Positions 1-6,616 of a stretch of DNA of 10,136 bases are shown piece by piece (position 1 is the first letter of the stretch; each line of letters opens with the position of its first letter). The translations under genes and the position numbers were made by a program. This DNA comes from JAAGZL01 sp964628835 (GTDB lineage: Bacteria > Pseudomonadota > Gammaproteobacteria > Chromatiales > Chromatiaceae), in contig CAZVME010000098.1 of assembly GCA_964628835.1 (NCBI GenBank), positions 1-10,136 of the forward strand, in the 5' to 3' direction. The notes under the pieces are model-generated. The model was not told the DNA's origin, did no database searches, and saw only the letters and a list, made by a program, of their open reading frames with translations.

Positions 1-1
1 C

Positions 2-928
2 TTGAATATTATTTTTGCCGGAACCCCGGAGTTTTCCGTGCCGCCACTGGTCGCCCTGCTTGAGTCCGGGCACAAGGTTGTCGCCGTCTATACTCAGCCG
101 GATCGACCAGCCGGCAGGGGCCGTAAGTTGACCGCCAGCCCGGTGAAGCAATTGGCGCAGGAACATGCTATCCCGATATATCAGCCGAAGAACTTCAAGT
201 CCGAGGAGGATCTGCTGCAACTGGAACAGTTACAGGCCGACCTGATGGTGGTGGTGGCATATGGTCTGCTGCTGCCGGTACGGGTGCTGGAGGCGCCGCG
301 CCTGGGCTGCATTAATATCCATGCCTCCCTGCTGCCGCGCTGGCGTGGGGCGGCCCCGATCCAGCGCGCCATCCTGGCCGGGGACTGCGAGACCGGCATC
401 ACCATCATGGAGATGGAGGCGGGACTGGATACCGGCCCCATGCTGCTGAAAAAGAGTTGTGTGATTGGACCTGAAGACACCGGCGGTTCACTGCATGACC
501 GACTCTCTCCACTAGGGGCGGAGGCGCTGCTTGAGGCCCTGCCTGGCATTGCGGACGCAAGCCTCAAGGCGGAGATTCAGGATGACAACAAGGCCGAATA
601 TGCAGCAAAATTGAACAAGGGTGAGGCGGCCATGGATTGGTGCCGCAGCGCCCAGGAGCTGGGACGGCAGGTACGGGCATTTAATCCCTGGCCGGTGGCC
701 CAGACCCAACTCTCCGACAAGGTGCTACGGATTTGGGCGGCCGAACCACTATCTGGTGGGGAGGGCGCTGCGCCTGGAACGGTCCTGGCCTGTGACCGCG
801 AGGGGATAGATGTGGCTACCGGGGATGGGTTGCTGCGGATCAAGACCCTGCAACTGCCGGGCAAACGCGCTATGAATGCAGCTGATTTTCTAAATGCCCA
901 CTCCCTGGAAGGGGTCACTCTTGGCTAA
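2..928 (+). CDS. fmt: Methionyl-tRNA formyltransferase; 5' end at window edge
   Basis: Cytoplasmic enzyme that moves a formyl group from 10-formyltetrahydrofolate to Met-tRNA(fMet) for initiation. Seen: an N-terminal Rossmann-type formyltransferase domain (about residues 1-190) opening with IIFAGTPEF, then the TQPDRPAGRG loop (31-40) and the family block SLLPRWRGAAPIQ (109-121). The catalytic triad matches E. coli Fmt: Asn105, His107 and Asp143. The C-terminal OB-like tRNA-binding domain carries RAFNPWP and ATGDGLL. At 308 residues it is slightly shorter than E. coli Fmt (315). The first in-window start is TTG at 2, but that codon aligns with Leu5 of E. coli Fmt, so the real start may lie a few codons before the window and I treat the 5' end as unproven. 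The stop TAA (926-928) overlaps the rsmB start. In E. coli def precedes fmt; it would lie outside this window. Confidence 0.96.
   Translation: MNIIFAGTPEFSVPPLVALLESGHKVVAVYTQPDRPAGRGRKLTASPVKQLAQEHAIPIYQPKNFKSEEDLLQLEQLQADLMVVVAYGLLLPVRVLEAPRLGCINIHASLLPRWRGAAPIQRAILAGDCETGITIMEMEAGLDTGPMLLKKSCVIGPEDTGGSLHDRLSPLGAEALLEALPGIADASLKAEIQDDNKAEYAAKLNKGEAAMDWCRSAQELGRQVRAFNPWPVAQTQLSDKVLRIWAAEPLSGGEGAAPGTVLACDREGIDVATGDGLLRIKTLQLPGKRAMNAADFLNAHSLEGVTLG
907..914 (+). promoter_or_regulatory. Shine-Dalgarno that decides the rsmB start (TTG 921)
   Basis: GGAAGGGG ends six bases before TTG 921. The upstream in-frame ATG at 894 has only AT-rich sequence before it and would force a 35-base overlap with fmt; the TTG gives an 8-base overlap. 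I therefore prefer TTG 921 as the rsmB start, with termination on fmt and initiation on rsmB probably coupled. Confidence 0.6.
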
Positions 929-2289
929 AAAACACTACAACCAGAACAAAGGTCAATCAGCAGTCAAGGGCAGCAAGACAGATCTTGGCCCACGGGTAGT
1001 GGCGGCTAAAATTATCTGTCAGGTGGTGGCCGGTAGTTCACTCTCCGATGTCTTGGCGGCGGGGCTGCTGGAGGTGCCATCACAGGATAAGGCCCTAGTG
1101 CAGGAGCTGTGCTACGGCGTGTTGCGCTGGTGGCTGCGCCTGCGCTGGATCGCCCACAGCCTGCTGGAGCGCCCGCTGAAGCAACGCGACGGTGATCTGG
1201 AGGTGCTGATCCTGATCGGCATCTATCAACTTTTGTACATGCGCACTCCAACTCATGCTGCGGTGGCGGAGACAGTGGAGGGGGTTAGGGGGCTGGACAA
1301 GCCCTGGGCCTCGGGCCTGATCAACGGGGTGTTGCGTAACCTGATCAGGAATCAGGAGGATCTGCTGGCGAGCATTGATGAGGATGTTGCGGCTGACCTC
1401 TCCTGTCCGGAGTGGTTGCTGGGCATGCTCAAAAAGGCCTGGCCGGATGATTGGCGGTCCATCTTGGAGGCCACCAATGGTCGTCCCCCTATGAGCCTGC
1501 GGGTGAATGAGAAACGCTGCAGCCGGGACGACTATATCGCTATGTTGCAGAAGGCGGCGGTCGCGGCCCAGCCCATCCCGGAGCTGGCCTCTGGGGTACT
1601 GCTGGCTAAGCCGCAGGATGTGTTTACCCTACCAGGTTTTGCTGAGGGCCTGGTATCGGTCCAGGATGGGGGGGGCGCAATTTGCGGCCGGCCTGCTCGA
1701 TCTGCAACCGGGACAGCAGGTGTTGGATCTCTGCGCCGCCCCTGGTGGCAAGAGCTGTCATCTCCTGGAACTGGCCCCGGACACTGTCGCTCTGACTGCG
1801 GTGGATATCCACGCGGATAGGTTGCAGCGGGTGCGGGAGAACCTGGAGCGACTGGGGTTGCAGGCTACCCTGTATACCGGTGACGCTGCTGAGCCGGAGG
1901 GGGAGTGGGCAGATGCCAAGTATGATCGTATCCTGCTGGATGTACCCTGTTCTGCCACCGGGGTGATCCGGCGGCATCCTGACATCAAGCTGTTAAGACG
2001 CCCAGATGATATAGGCGCACTTGCCAGTTTGCAGCAACAGATACTCCAATCTGCCTGGTCACTGCTCAAGTCTGGAGGGGTGCTGGTCTATGTGACCTGC
2101 TCGCTACTACCGCGCGAGAACGAGAAACAGATCAATAGTTTTCTGTCCGAGCATGCGGATGCCGGCGAGCTCCCCATAGATGGGGCGTGGGGCCGGGTTC
2201 GTAGCCATGGCAGGCAGACACTGCCGGGAGAAAATTCTATGGATGGTTTTTACTATGCCCGGATTCAAAAACGGCAAGCAACAGTTTGA
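921..2289 (+). pseudogene. rsmB: 16S rRNA m5C967 methyltransferase RsmB (Sun/Fmu), frame broken by one extra G
   Basis: SAM-dependent methyltransferase for C967 of 16S rRNA. The 5' part (921 to about 1675) encodes the NusB-like RNA-binding domain (ALVQELCYGVLRW, THAAVAETVEGVR, GLINGVLRNLIR) and the linker to GLVSVQD. The 3' part, in the next frame, encodes the Rossmann methyltransferase: motif I VLDLCAAPGGK, motif IV DVPCSATGVIRRHPDIK and motif VI VTCSLLP. The two cysteines, at 1948-1950 and 2098-2100, would be residues 343 and 393 of a corrected protein. Their spacing of 50 equals Cys325/Cys375 of E. coli. The frames join at a run of eight G (1668-1675); seven would give VQDGGAQFAAGLL and a continuous 455-residue protein (E. 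coli 429). As written, translation from 921 stops at 1820 after 299 residues and lacks the catalytic domain. Both halves are otherwise well conserved, so a sequencing error, a recent mutation or a slippery switch fits better than old decay. Confidence 0.93.
1668..1675 (+). repeat. G8 homopolymer at the rsmB frame break
   Basis: Eight consecutive G between GAT (Asp of VQD) and CGCAA. Dropping one G reads Gly-Gly-Ala-Gln-Phe into the methyltransferase domain. Moving from the upstream to the downstream frame means skipping one base (+1), so classic -1 ribosomal slippage on the G run would not restore the product. Confidence 0.95.
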
Positions 2290-2325
2290 TGTTGCCAGTA
2301 CCAGATACGTCTTCGGTTTTGTTGT

Positions 2326-2943
2326 ATGATTGCGACAAATAGAAATAAGGAAGAATCTGGGTTGCTTTTTTTTCTCAAACAATTCTACAACCCGAGGCTG
2401 GGGTATCTGTGGCTTCTGGCCTGGCTTCTGCTGGCGCCTGTCCTGGCGCAGGCCGCAGAGTTTCAGGTCACCAATCATACCTGCCGTTCCGAAGGCGACA
2501 CCTTTGTTCTGGACGCATCTATCGAGTTTGATTTTTCTGACAAGGCCATAGAGGCGCTACAGAATGGTGTCCCGCTTACCATAGAGATACACCTGCAGGT
2601 AAGGCGTGAAGGGGCCTGGGTATGGGAGAGGGATCTGCTGGATTCCAGAAAGCGTTACCAGATTCGCTATCACGCCCTGGCATCGGTGTATCAGGTGATT
2701 GATCTGCAGAGCGGCGCCAGACAGAGTTTTGTCACCCGAGAGGTCGCCTTCTCGGCGCTGGGGGATATCCTGGGACTGCCGGTGATTGAGCATCATCAAC
2801 TGAAGAAGGGCAAGATCTACAACTTAGAGCTGAAGGCAGCTCTGGATGTAGATTCACTACCATTGCCACTGCGTCCTCTCGCCTATCTCTCGCCAGCCTG
2901 GAATCTCTCCAGCGAGTGGAGCTCATGTCAAATTCGCCGGTAA
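2326..2943 (+). CDS. DUF4390-type exported protein of unknown function
   Basis: Recognised by general character and by its place between rsmB and an ntrY-type kinase as a DUF4390 protein; no biochemical role is known to me. Seen: a long N-terminus with basic residues, a hydrophobic core (about 28-41, LWLLAWLLLAPVLA) and a likely signal peptidase I site after AQA (41-43), so the mature part should be periplasmic. The mature region is rich in beta-type alternation (FVLDASIEFDFSD, VPLTIEIHLQVRR, YNLELKAALDVD) with a central KRYQIRYHALASVYQVID block. Using ATG 2326 gives 205 residues. That ATG has no visible ribosome site, whereas TTG 2362 sits eight bases after AAGGAAG and would give 193 residues with a more ordinary 31-residue signal peptide. 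The 3' end overlaps ntrY. It may be an envelope partner of the NtrY sensor, but that rests only on gene order. Confidence 0.8.
   Translation: MIATNRNKEESGLLFFLKQFYNPRLGYLWLLAWLLLAPVLAQAAEFQVTNHTCRSEGDTFVLDASIEFDFSDKAIEALQNGVPLTIEIHLQVRREGAWVWERDLLDSRKRYQIRYHALASVYQVIDLQSGARQSFVTREVAFSALGDILGLPVIEHHQLKKGKIYNLELKAALDVDSLPLPLRPLAYLSPAWNLSSEWSSCQIRR
2347..2353 (+). promoter_or_regulatory. Shine-Dalgarno supporting an alternative TTG start (2362)
   Basis: AAGGAAG followed by eight bases and TTG at 2362, in frame with the DUF4390 protein. It lies inside the longer reading frame from ATG 2326, which has no purine-rich site of its own. This argues that translation may begin at 2362. Confidence 0.45.
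2366..2373 (+). repeat. T8 homopolymer at the start of the DUF4390 gene
   Basis: Eight T in a row encode part of LLFFL just before the signal-peptide core. The frame continues intact after the run. A gain or loss of one T would shift the frame before the signal peptide and abolish the product from either start. Confidence 0.9.
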
Positions 2944-5177
2944 GACGATTTAGTGTGGGAGCGCTACCGGTGGTGGCACTGCTGGCCCTGCTGCTGATCT
3001 CTCTGCACTTCATGAGCAGCGCGGTCCAGAACACTGAAGAGCTGAGCCGCATCTTTATACCGCTGCTGTTGTTTACCCTGTTTGGCATTCTGGTGCTAGT
3101 GGTGTTGGTGGTGGTGAATGTGGTGCGCCTGCTAAAACGCTACCGCAGCCAGGCAGCCGGTTCCCGCCTTACCCTGCGCATGGTGGTGATCTTTGTGGCG
3201 CTGGCCCTGGTGCCGGTATCGGTGGTCTATTTCTATTCGCAACAGTTTCTGATGCACGGCATTGAAAACTGGTTTGATGTGAAGATAGATCAGGCCATGG
3301 AAGACGCCCTGGATTTGAGTAAGGCCTCGCTGGACCTGCATCGGCGTGAGCGGTTGCGCACCACCAACCGGATGCTGACGGAGCTGGATGAGGTGTCGGT
3401 GGCTGGAATGACCATTAGCCTGGAGGAGATGCGTGATCGCTACGGTGCCACTGAGTTGACCCTGATGGACAAGTCCGGGGTGGTGATAACCAGCAGTAAT
3501 GCCGATCCCTCCGTATTGGTCCCGGATATCCCGGATATGTCCATCCTGCAGCAGGTTGCAGTTGGCAGCGGCTATATTGGCCTGGCCCCCATCGGTGATC
3601 TATCCGAGTTATATATCCGGGTGGTGGTACCGGATGTGGTGCGGCCGATGATTTTACAGGCCATGTATCCCACCTCAGATTCAATCAGTGAACTATCAGA
3701 GAAGGTGCAGCAGTCCTACAATCACTACAAGGAGCTGGCCTATCTGCGCGAAAGCATCAAGAGCACTTTCACCCTGACTCTGGCTTTAGTTCTGTTATTC
3801 AGTCTGTTTTCGGCCATATGGGCGGCATTTTTTACCGCCATGCGTCTGGTGGCGCCGGTGGCGGATATTGCCGAAGGCACCAAGGCGGTGGCAGATGGAG
3901 ATTATAGCGGGCAGTTGCCGGTGCCGGAGCACAAGGATGAGATCAGCACCCTGGTCACCTCATTCAATACCATGACCCAGCGTATCTCTCAGGCGCGTGA
4001 TGTGGCCGAGAGTAGCCAACTCCAGGTGGAGGCCCAGCGTGCGTATCTGGAGACCGTGTTGGGAAATTTATCCTCCGGTGTTATGACCTTCGATCCGGAC
4101 GGCAACCTGAGAACCGGCAACCGGGCCGCCGGAGAGATCCTGCGGGTGGATGTGGACAGTATGTTGGGAGAACGGCTACAGACGTTGGCTGGGCACTCAC
4201 AGAAGATGCAGCAGTTTGTGGATCTTCTGCAGCAGCCGCTATCGGAAAAGGAGCAGGACTGGCACAGTGAGATAACCCTGTACGGGAGTGAGGGGCGACA
4301 GGTGCTGCACTGTCATAGTACGCCGCTGGCCGGCCTGGGGGATGAAAACAAGAGTGGTCATGTGCTGGTGTTTGACGACATAACCACCCTGATCAAGGCG
4401 CAGAGGGATTCGGCCTGGGGCGAGGTGGCGCGACGACTGGCCCATGAGATCAAAAACCCGCTCACACCAATCCAGCTGGCGGCTGAGCGACTGCGACACA
4501 AATATTTGCGCAAGATGGACCCGGAGGACGCCGCAGTGCTGGATCGCTCCACCCACACCATCGTGCAGCAAGTGGAGGCAATGAAGGAAATGGTCAACGC
4601 CTTCTCAGACTATGCGCGTCCGCCGAAAATGAATCCGCAGCCCCTGATACTGGACCAACTAGTGGCCGAGGTGCTGGAGCTGTACGGGCATGCGGTCGCG
4701 GATATTGAGCTGGGATCGGATTTGGCCTCGGAGCAGGCGCAGATTGAGGCGGATCCGGTACGTATGCGCCAGGTGGTGCATAATCTGGTGAAGAATGCCC
4801 AGGAAGCGGTGCTGGAGAATGGCGGCGGCCGGGTAGAGGTCAACACCTGTCAGAAATTTGAGGCCGACTGCCAGTTTGTAGAGTTTATGATATCCGACAA
4901 TGGCCTTGGCTTTAATTCTCAGAATATGACCAACCTGTTTGAACCCTATGTAACCACCAAGGCCAAGGGTACTGGTCTGGGGTTGGCCATTGTGAAGAAG
5001 ATCATTGAGGAGCATGGGGGTATGATCTGGGCAGAAAATCGTAGTGAAGGTGGTGGTAGGGTGGTGTTCCGCCTGCCCACAATGACCTCGGACAAGAGCG
5101 TTAGGGCTAACTGCCCCAGTATCCCTGCAACCGACAACCTGGTCGTAAGCCCGGGAAACAACATTGAGGAACAGTAG
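2925..5177 (+). CDS. ntrY: NtrY-type membrane sensor histidine kinase
   Basis: Inner-membrane sensor that would autophosphorylate and pass phosphate to the adjacent NtrX. Numbering from ATG 2925 (750 residues): membrane segments about 13-29, 43-70, 83-105 and 281-305; a periplasmic sensor region about 106-280; HAMP 306-358; PAS 372-490 (TVLGNLSSGVMTFDPDGNL); HisKA with phospho-acceptor His507 in HEIKNPLTP; HATPase with N-box Asn624, DNG at 658-660 and GTGLGL at 682-687. The four-segment N-terminus plus HAMP-PAS-HisKA-HATPase order is that of NtrY. All kinase boxes look intact. GTG 2916 is in frame but has no ribosome site; ATG 2925 has GGAG only three bases upstream, so the start is moderately sure. 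It overlaps the DUF4390 gene by 19 bases, suggesting coupling, and abuts ntrX. The last 30 or so residues are a non-conserved tail. The signal sensed cannot be read from the sequence; the classic nitrogen/redox role of NtrY is only an analogy. Confidence 0.92.
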   Translation: MSNSPVRRFSVGALPVVALLALLLISLHFMSSAVQNTEELSRIFIPLLLFTLFGILVLVVLVVVNVVRLLKRYRSQAAGSRLTLRMVVIFVALALVPVSVVYFYSQQFLMHGIENWFDVKIDQAMEDALDLSKASLDLHRRERLRTTNRMLTELDEVSVAGMTISLEEMRDRYGATELTLMDKSGVVITSSNADPSVLVPDIPDMSILQQVAVGSGYIGLAPIGDLSELYIRVVVPDVVRPMILQAMYPTSDSISELSEKVQQSYNHYKELAYLRESIKSTFTLTLALVLLFSLFSAIWAAFFTAMRLVAPVADIAEGTKAVADGDYSGQLPVPEHKDEISTLVTSFNTMTQRISQARDVAESSQLQVEAQRAYLETVLGNLSSGVMTFDPDGNLRTGNRAAGEILRVDVDSMLGERLQTLAGHSQKMQQFVDLLQQPLSEKEQDWHSEITLYGSEGRQVLHCHSTPLAGLGDENKSGHVLVFDDITTLIKAQRDSAWGEVARRLAHEIKNPLTPIQLAAERLRHKYLRKMDPEDAAVLDRSTHTIVQQVEAMKEMVNAFSDYARPPKMNPQPLILDQLVAEVLELYGHAVADIELGSDLASEQAQIEADPVRMRQVVHNLVKNAQEAVLENGGGRVEVNTCQKFEADCQFVEFMISDNGLGFNSQNMTNLFEPYVTTKAKGTGLGLAIVKKIIEEHGGMIWAENRSEGGGRVVFRLPTMTSDKSVRANCPSIPATDNLVVSPGNNIEEQ
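5166..5171 (+). promoter_or_regulatory. Shine-Dalgarno for ntrX inside the ntrY 3' end
   Basis: GAGGAA within the last codons of ntrY, with ATG 5178 six bases after it. The ntrY stop TAG (5175-5177) directly touches the ATG, so the two products are probably made in a coupled, near-stoichiometric way. A second in-frame ATG at 5184 is possible but less well spaced. Confidence 0.7.
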
Positions 5178-6545
5178 ATGAGCATGTCCCACATACTGGT
5201 GGTGGATGATGAGCCGGATATCCGAGGCTTGGTGAAGGAGATCCTGGAAGATGAGGGCTACTCTGTGGCCGTGGCGGAAAACGGAGCGACCGCCCGCAGC
5301 GCCCTGCGTGATCGTCGCCCGGATATGGTGCTGCTGGATATCTGGATGCCGGATGTGGATGGCGTCACCCTGTTGAAAGAGTGGTCTGAGGATGATGGTC
5401 TGCCTTGCCCGGTGATCATGATGTCGGGGCATGGAACGGTGGAAACGGCGGTGGAAGCTACCCGTTTTGGCGCCTACGATTTTTTGGAAAAACCGCTGTC
5501 GCTGGCCAAGCTGTTGCTTACGGTGGAGCGGGCGCTGGAGGCGGATAAGCTGCAGCAGGAGAACCTGGGGCTACGGCGTCATGTGCAGCATGTGGTGGAG
5601 CCTGCCGGCAAAAGCCCGGCAATCCAGAGGTTGCGGGAGCAGGTGAAACGGGTGGCCCAGCACGACTCCTGGGTGCTTATCACCGGACAGGCCGGTACCG
5701 GTCGCGAGACCTTTGCCCGCTATCTGCATAGCCAGAGTTCGCGTCGTGACGGGTTGTTTGTGGATATGGGGGTGTCGGCCATTGCCCGTGGAAATTCAGC
5801 GCGTGAGTTGTTTGGAAGTGAGAAAGATGAGCGCATCCAGTACGGCGCACTGGAGCAGGCGCGGGGTGGGACCCTGTTTCTGGATGAGGTGGCCGATATG
5901 GATCTGGAGGCCCAGGCCCAGTTGTTGGGGGCGCTGGATACCGGCTCCTTTCTGCGTATTGATGGAACCGAACCGGTGGAAATTGATGTGCGCATAATCG
6001 CTGCCACCAAGCGTGACCTGGAACAGGAGGTGCAGGAGGGACGTTTTCGGGAGGACCTGTTTTATCACCTGAATGTGGTGCCGTTGAATATCCCCCCCCT
6101 GCGTGAGCACCCAGAGGATGTGCCGGACTTGTTAAGCTTCTACATTGATCATTTTGTGCTGCACGAAAAGCTTCCATACCGACATTTCAGTGTGGGAGCA
6201 CAAAATTTCCTGCGTAACTATACCTGGCCGGGCAACGTCAGAGAGTTGAAGAATATGGTGCAGCGACTGCTGATTCTGGGCACCGGGGAGGATATCACCC
6301 AGGATGAGGTAGAGTCGGCCGTCACTGGTCGTGAGGTGTCTGTCATGACGGATGTAGGAAGCATGTTCTCAATGGACCAGCCGTTGCGGCAGGCGCGGGA
6401 ACAGTTTGAAAAGGCGTACCTGGAGTACCAGTTGCAAAAACATGGTGGAAACGTCAGCAAGACCGCGGCGGAGGCAAAGATGGAGCGCACTCATCTCTAC
6501 CGCAAGTTGAAGTCACTGGGGATTGAGATCAAGGACAAAAAGTAG
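5178..6545 (+). CDS. ntrX: NtrX-type response regulator with a degenerate AAA+ domain
   Basis: DNA-binding response regulator, probable partner of the adjacent NtrY. Numbering from ATG 5178 (455 residues): receiver 4-120 with acidic pair Asp10/Asp11, phospho-acceptor Asp54 in LLDIWMPD and Lys of FLEKP; AAA+ domain about 140-370; C-terminal Fis-type helix-turn-helix about 410-450 (GGNVSKTAAEAKMERTHLYRKLKSLG, residues split over the end). Walker B is intact (LFLDE, Asp236/Glu237). Unusual points: the Walker A segment is GQAGTGRE (170-177), with Arg176 where Lys is expected; ELFGSEK (210-216) runs straight to DERIQYGAL, so the GAFTGA loop is absent and the segment is about five residues shorter; and in FREDLFYHL, Arg291 is kept but His297 replaces the second arginine. 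The protein is therefore unlikely to remodel sigma-54 polymerase. I expect phosphorylation-controlled DNA binding acting on another sigma form, or repression. Lack of GAFTGA in NtrX proteins elsewhere is from memory. Confidence 0.92.
   Translation: MSMSHILVVDDEPDIRGLVKEILEDEGYSVAVAENGATARSALRDRRPDMVLLDIWMPDVDGVTLLKEWSEDDGLPCPVIMMSGHGTVETAVEATRFGAYDFLEKPLSLAKLLLTVERALEADKLQQENLGLRRHVQHVVEPAGKSPAIQRLREQVKRVAQHDSWVLITGQAGTGRETFARYLHSQSSRRDGLFVDMGVSAIARGNSARELFGSEKDERIQYGALEQARGGTLFLDEVADMDLEAQAQLLGALDTGSFLRIDGTEPVEIDVRIIAATKRDLEQEVQEGRFREDLFYHLNVVPLNIPPLREHPEDVPDLLSFYIDHFVLHEKLPYRHFSVGAQNFLRNYTWPGNVRELKNMVQRLLILGTGEDITQDEVESAVTGREVSVMTDVGSMFSMDQPLRQAREQFEKAYLEYQLQKHGGNVSKTAAEAKMERTHLYRKLKSLGIEIKDKK
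6092..6099 (+). repeat. C8 homopolymer inside ntrX
   Basis: Eight C encode the end of Ile, two Pro and the start of Leu in NIPPLRE of the AAA+ domain. The frame is intact through the run, so here the length agrees with a full protein, unlike the G8 run in rsmB. Confidence 0.92.
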
Positions 6546-6563
6546 GATCTGATGTTACCTAGC

Positions 6564-6584
6564 CCAGGCGACAGTGCCGTCTGG
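6564..6584 (+). other. Imperfect hairpin between ntrX and trkA
   Basis: CCAGGCG (6564-6570) can pair with CGTCTGG (6578-6584), seven pairs including one G-T wobble, around a seven-base loop. The sequence after it is TTGTGTTGG, not a T run, so it is not a standard intrinsic terminator. It could be a weak terminator, a processing site or chance. The 71-base gap otherwise shows no clear promoter. Confidence 0.3.
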
Positions 6585-6616
6585 TTGTGTTGGAACAATA
6601 AACCTAATATATAGAG

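Noticed and set aside
72..100. EF-hand call on the small exported protein (residue numbers given)
   Set aside because: Only DG of the loop is present; the other acidic ligand positions are Arg, Ser or Tyr, so calcium binding is not supported.
894..920. Upstream ATG start for rsmB at 894
   Set aside because: No ribosome site before it, and the extra residues MPTPWKGSL are out-of-frame fmt sequence; TTG 921 has a strong GGAAGGGG.
1668..1675. Programmed -1 ribosomal frameshift in rsmB
   Set aside because: The downstream frame requires skipping a base (+1); -1 slippage on the G run would enter the wrong frame.
2292..2330. Possible promoter TATGAT (2325-2330) ahead of the DUF4390 gene
   Set aside because: TATGAT is a fair -10, but the only TTG-like -35 (TTGCCA, 2292-2297) is 27 bases away and there is no extended -10. 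Not enough to call.
4659..5432. 257-codon open frame on the minus strand across the ntrY/ntrX junction
   Set aside because: Composition is His/Gln-rich with no recognisable domain, and it lies wholly antisense to two well-conserved genes. It is a shadow frame of GC-biased codons.
6582..6616. Possible trkA promoter with -10 TAATAT (6605-6610)
   Set aside because: No -35 at 16-18 bases spacing, and the start point would fall on the ATG. The AT-rich stretch alone is weak support.
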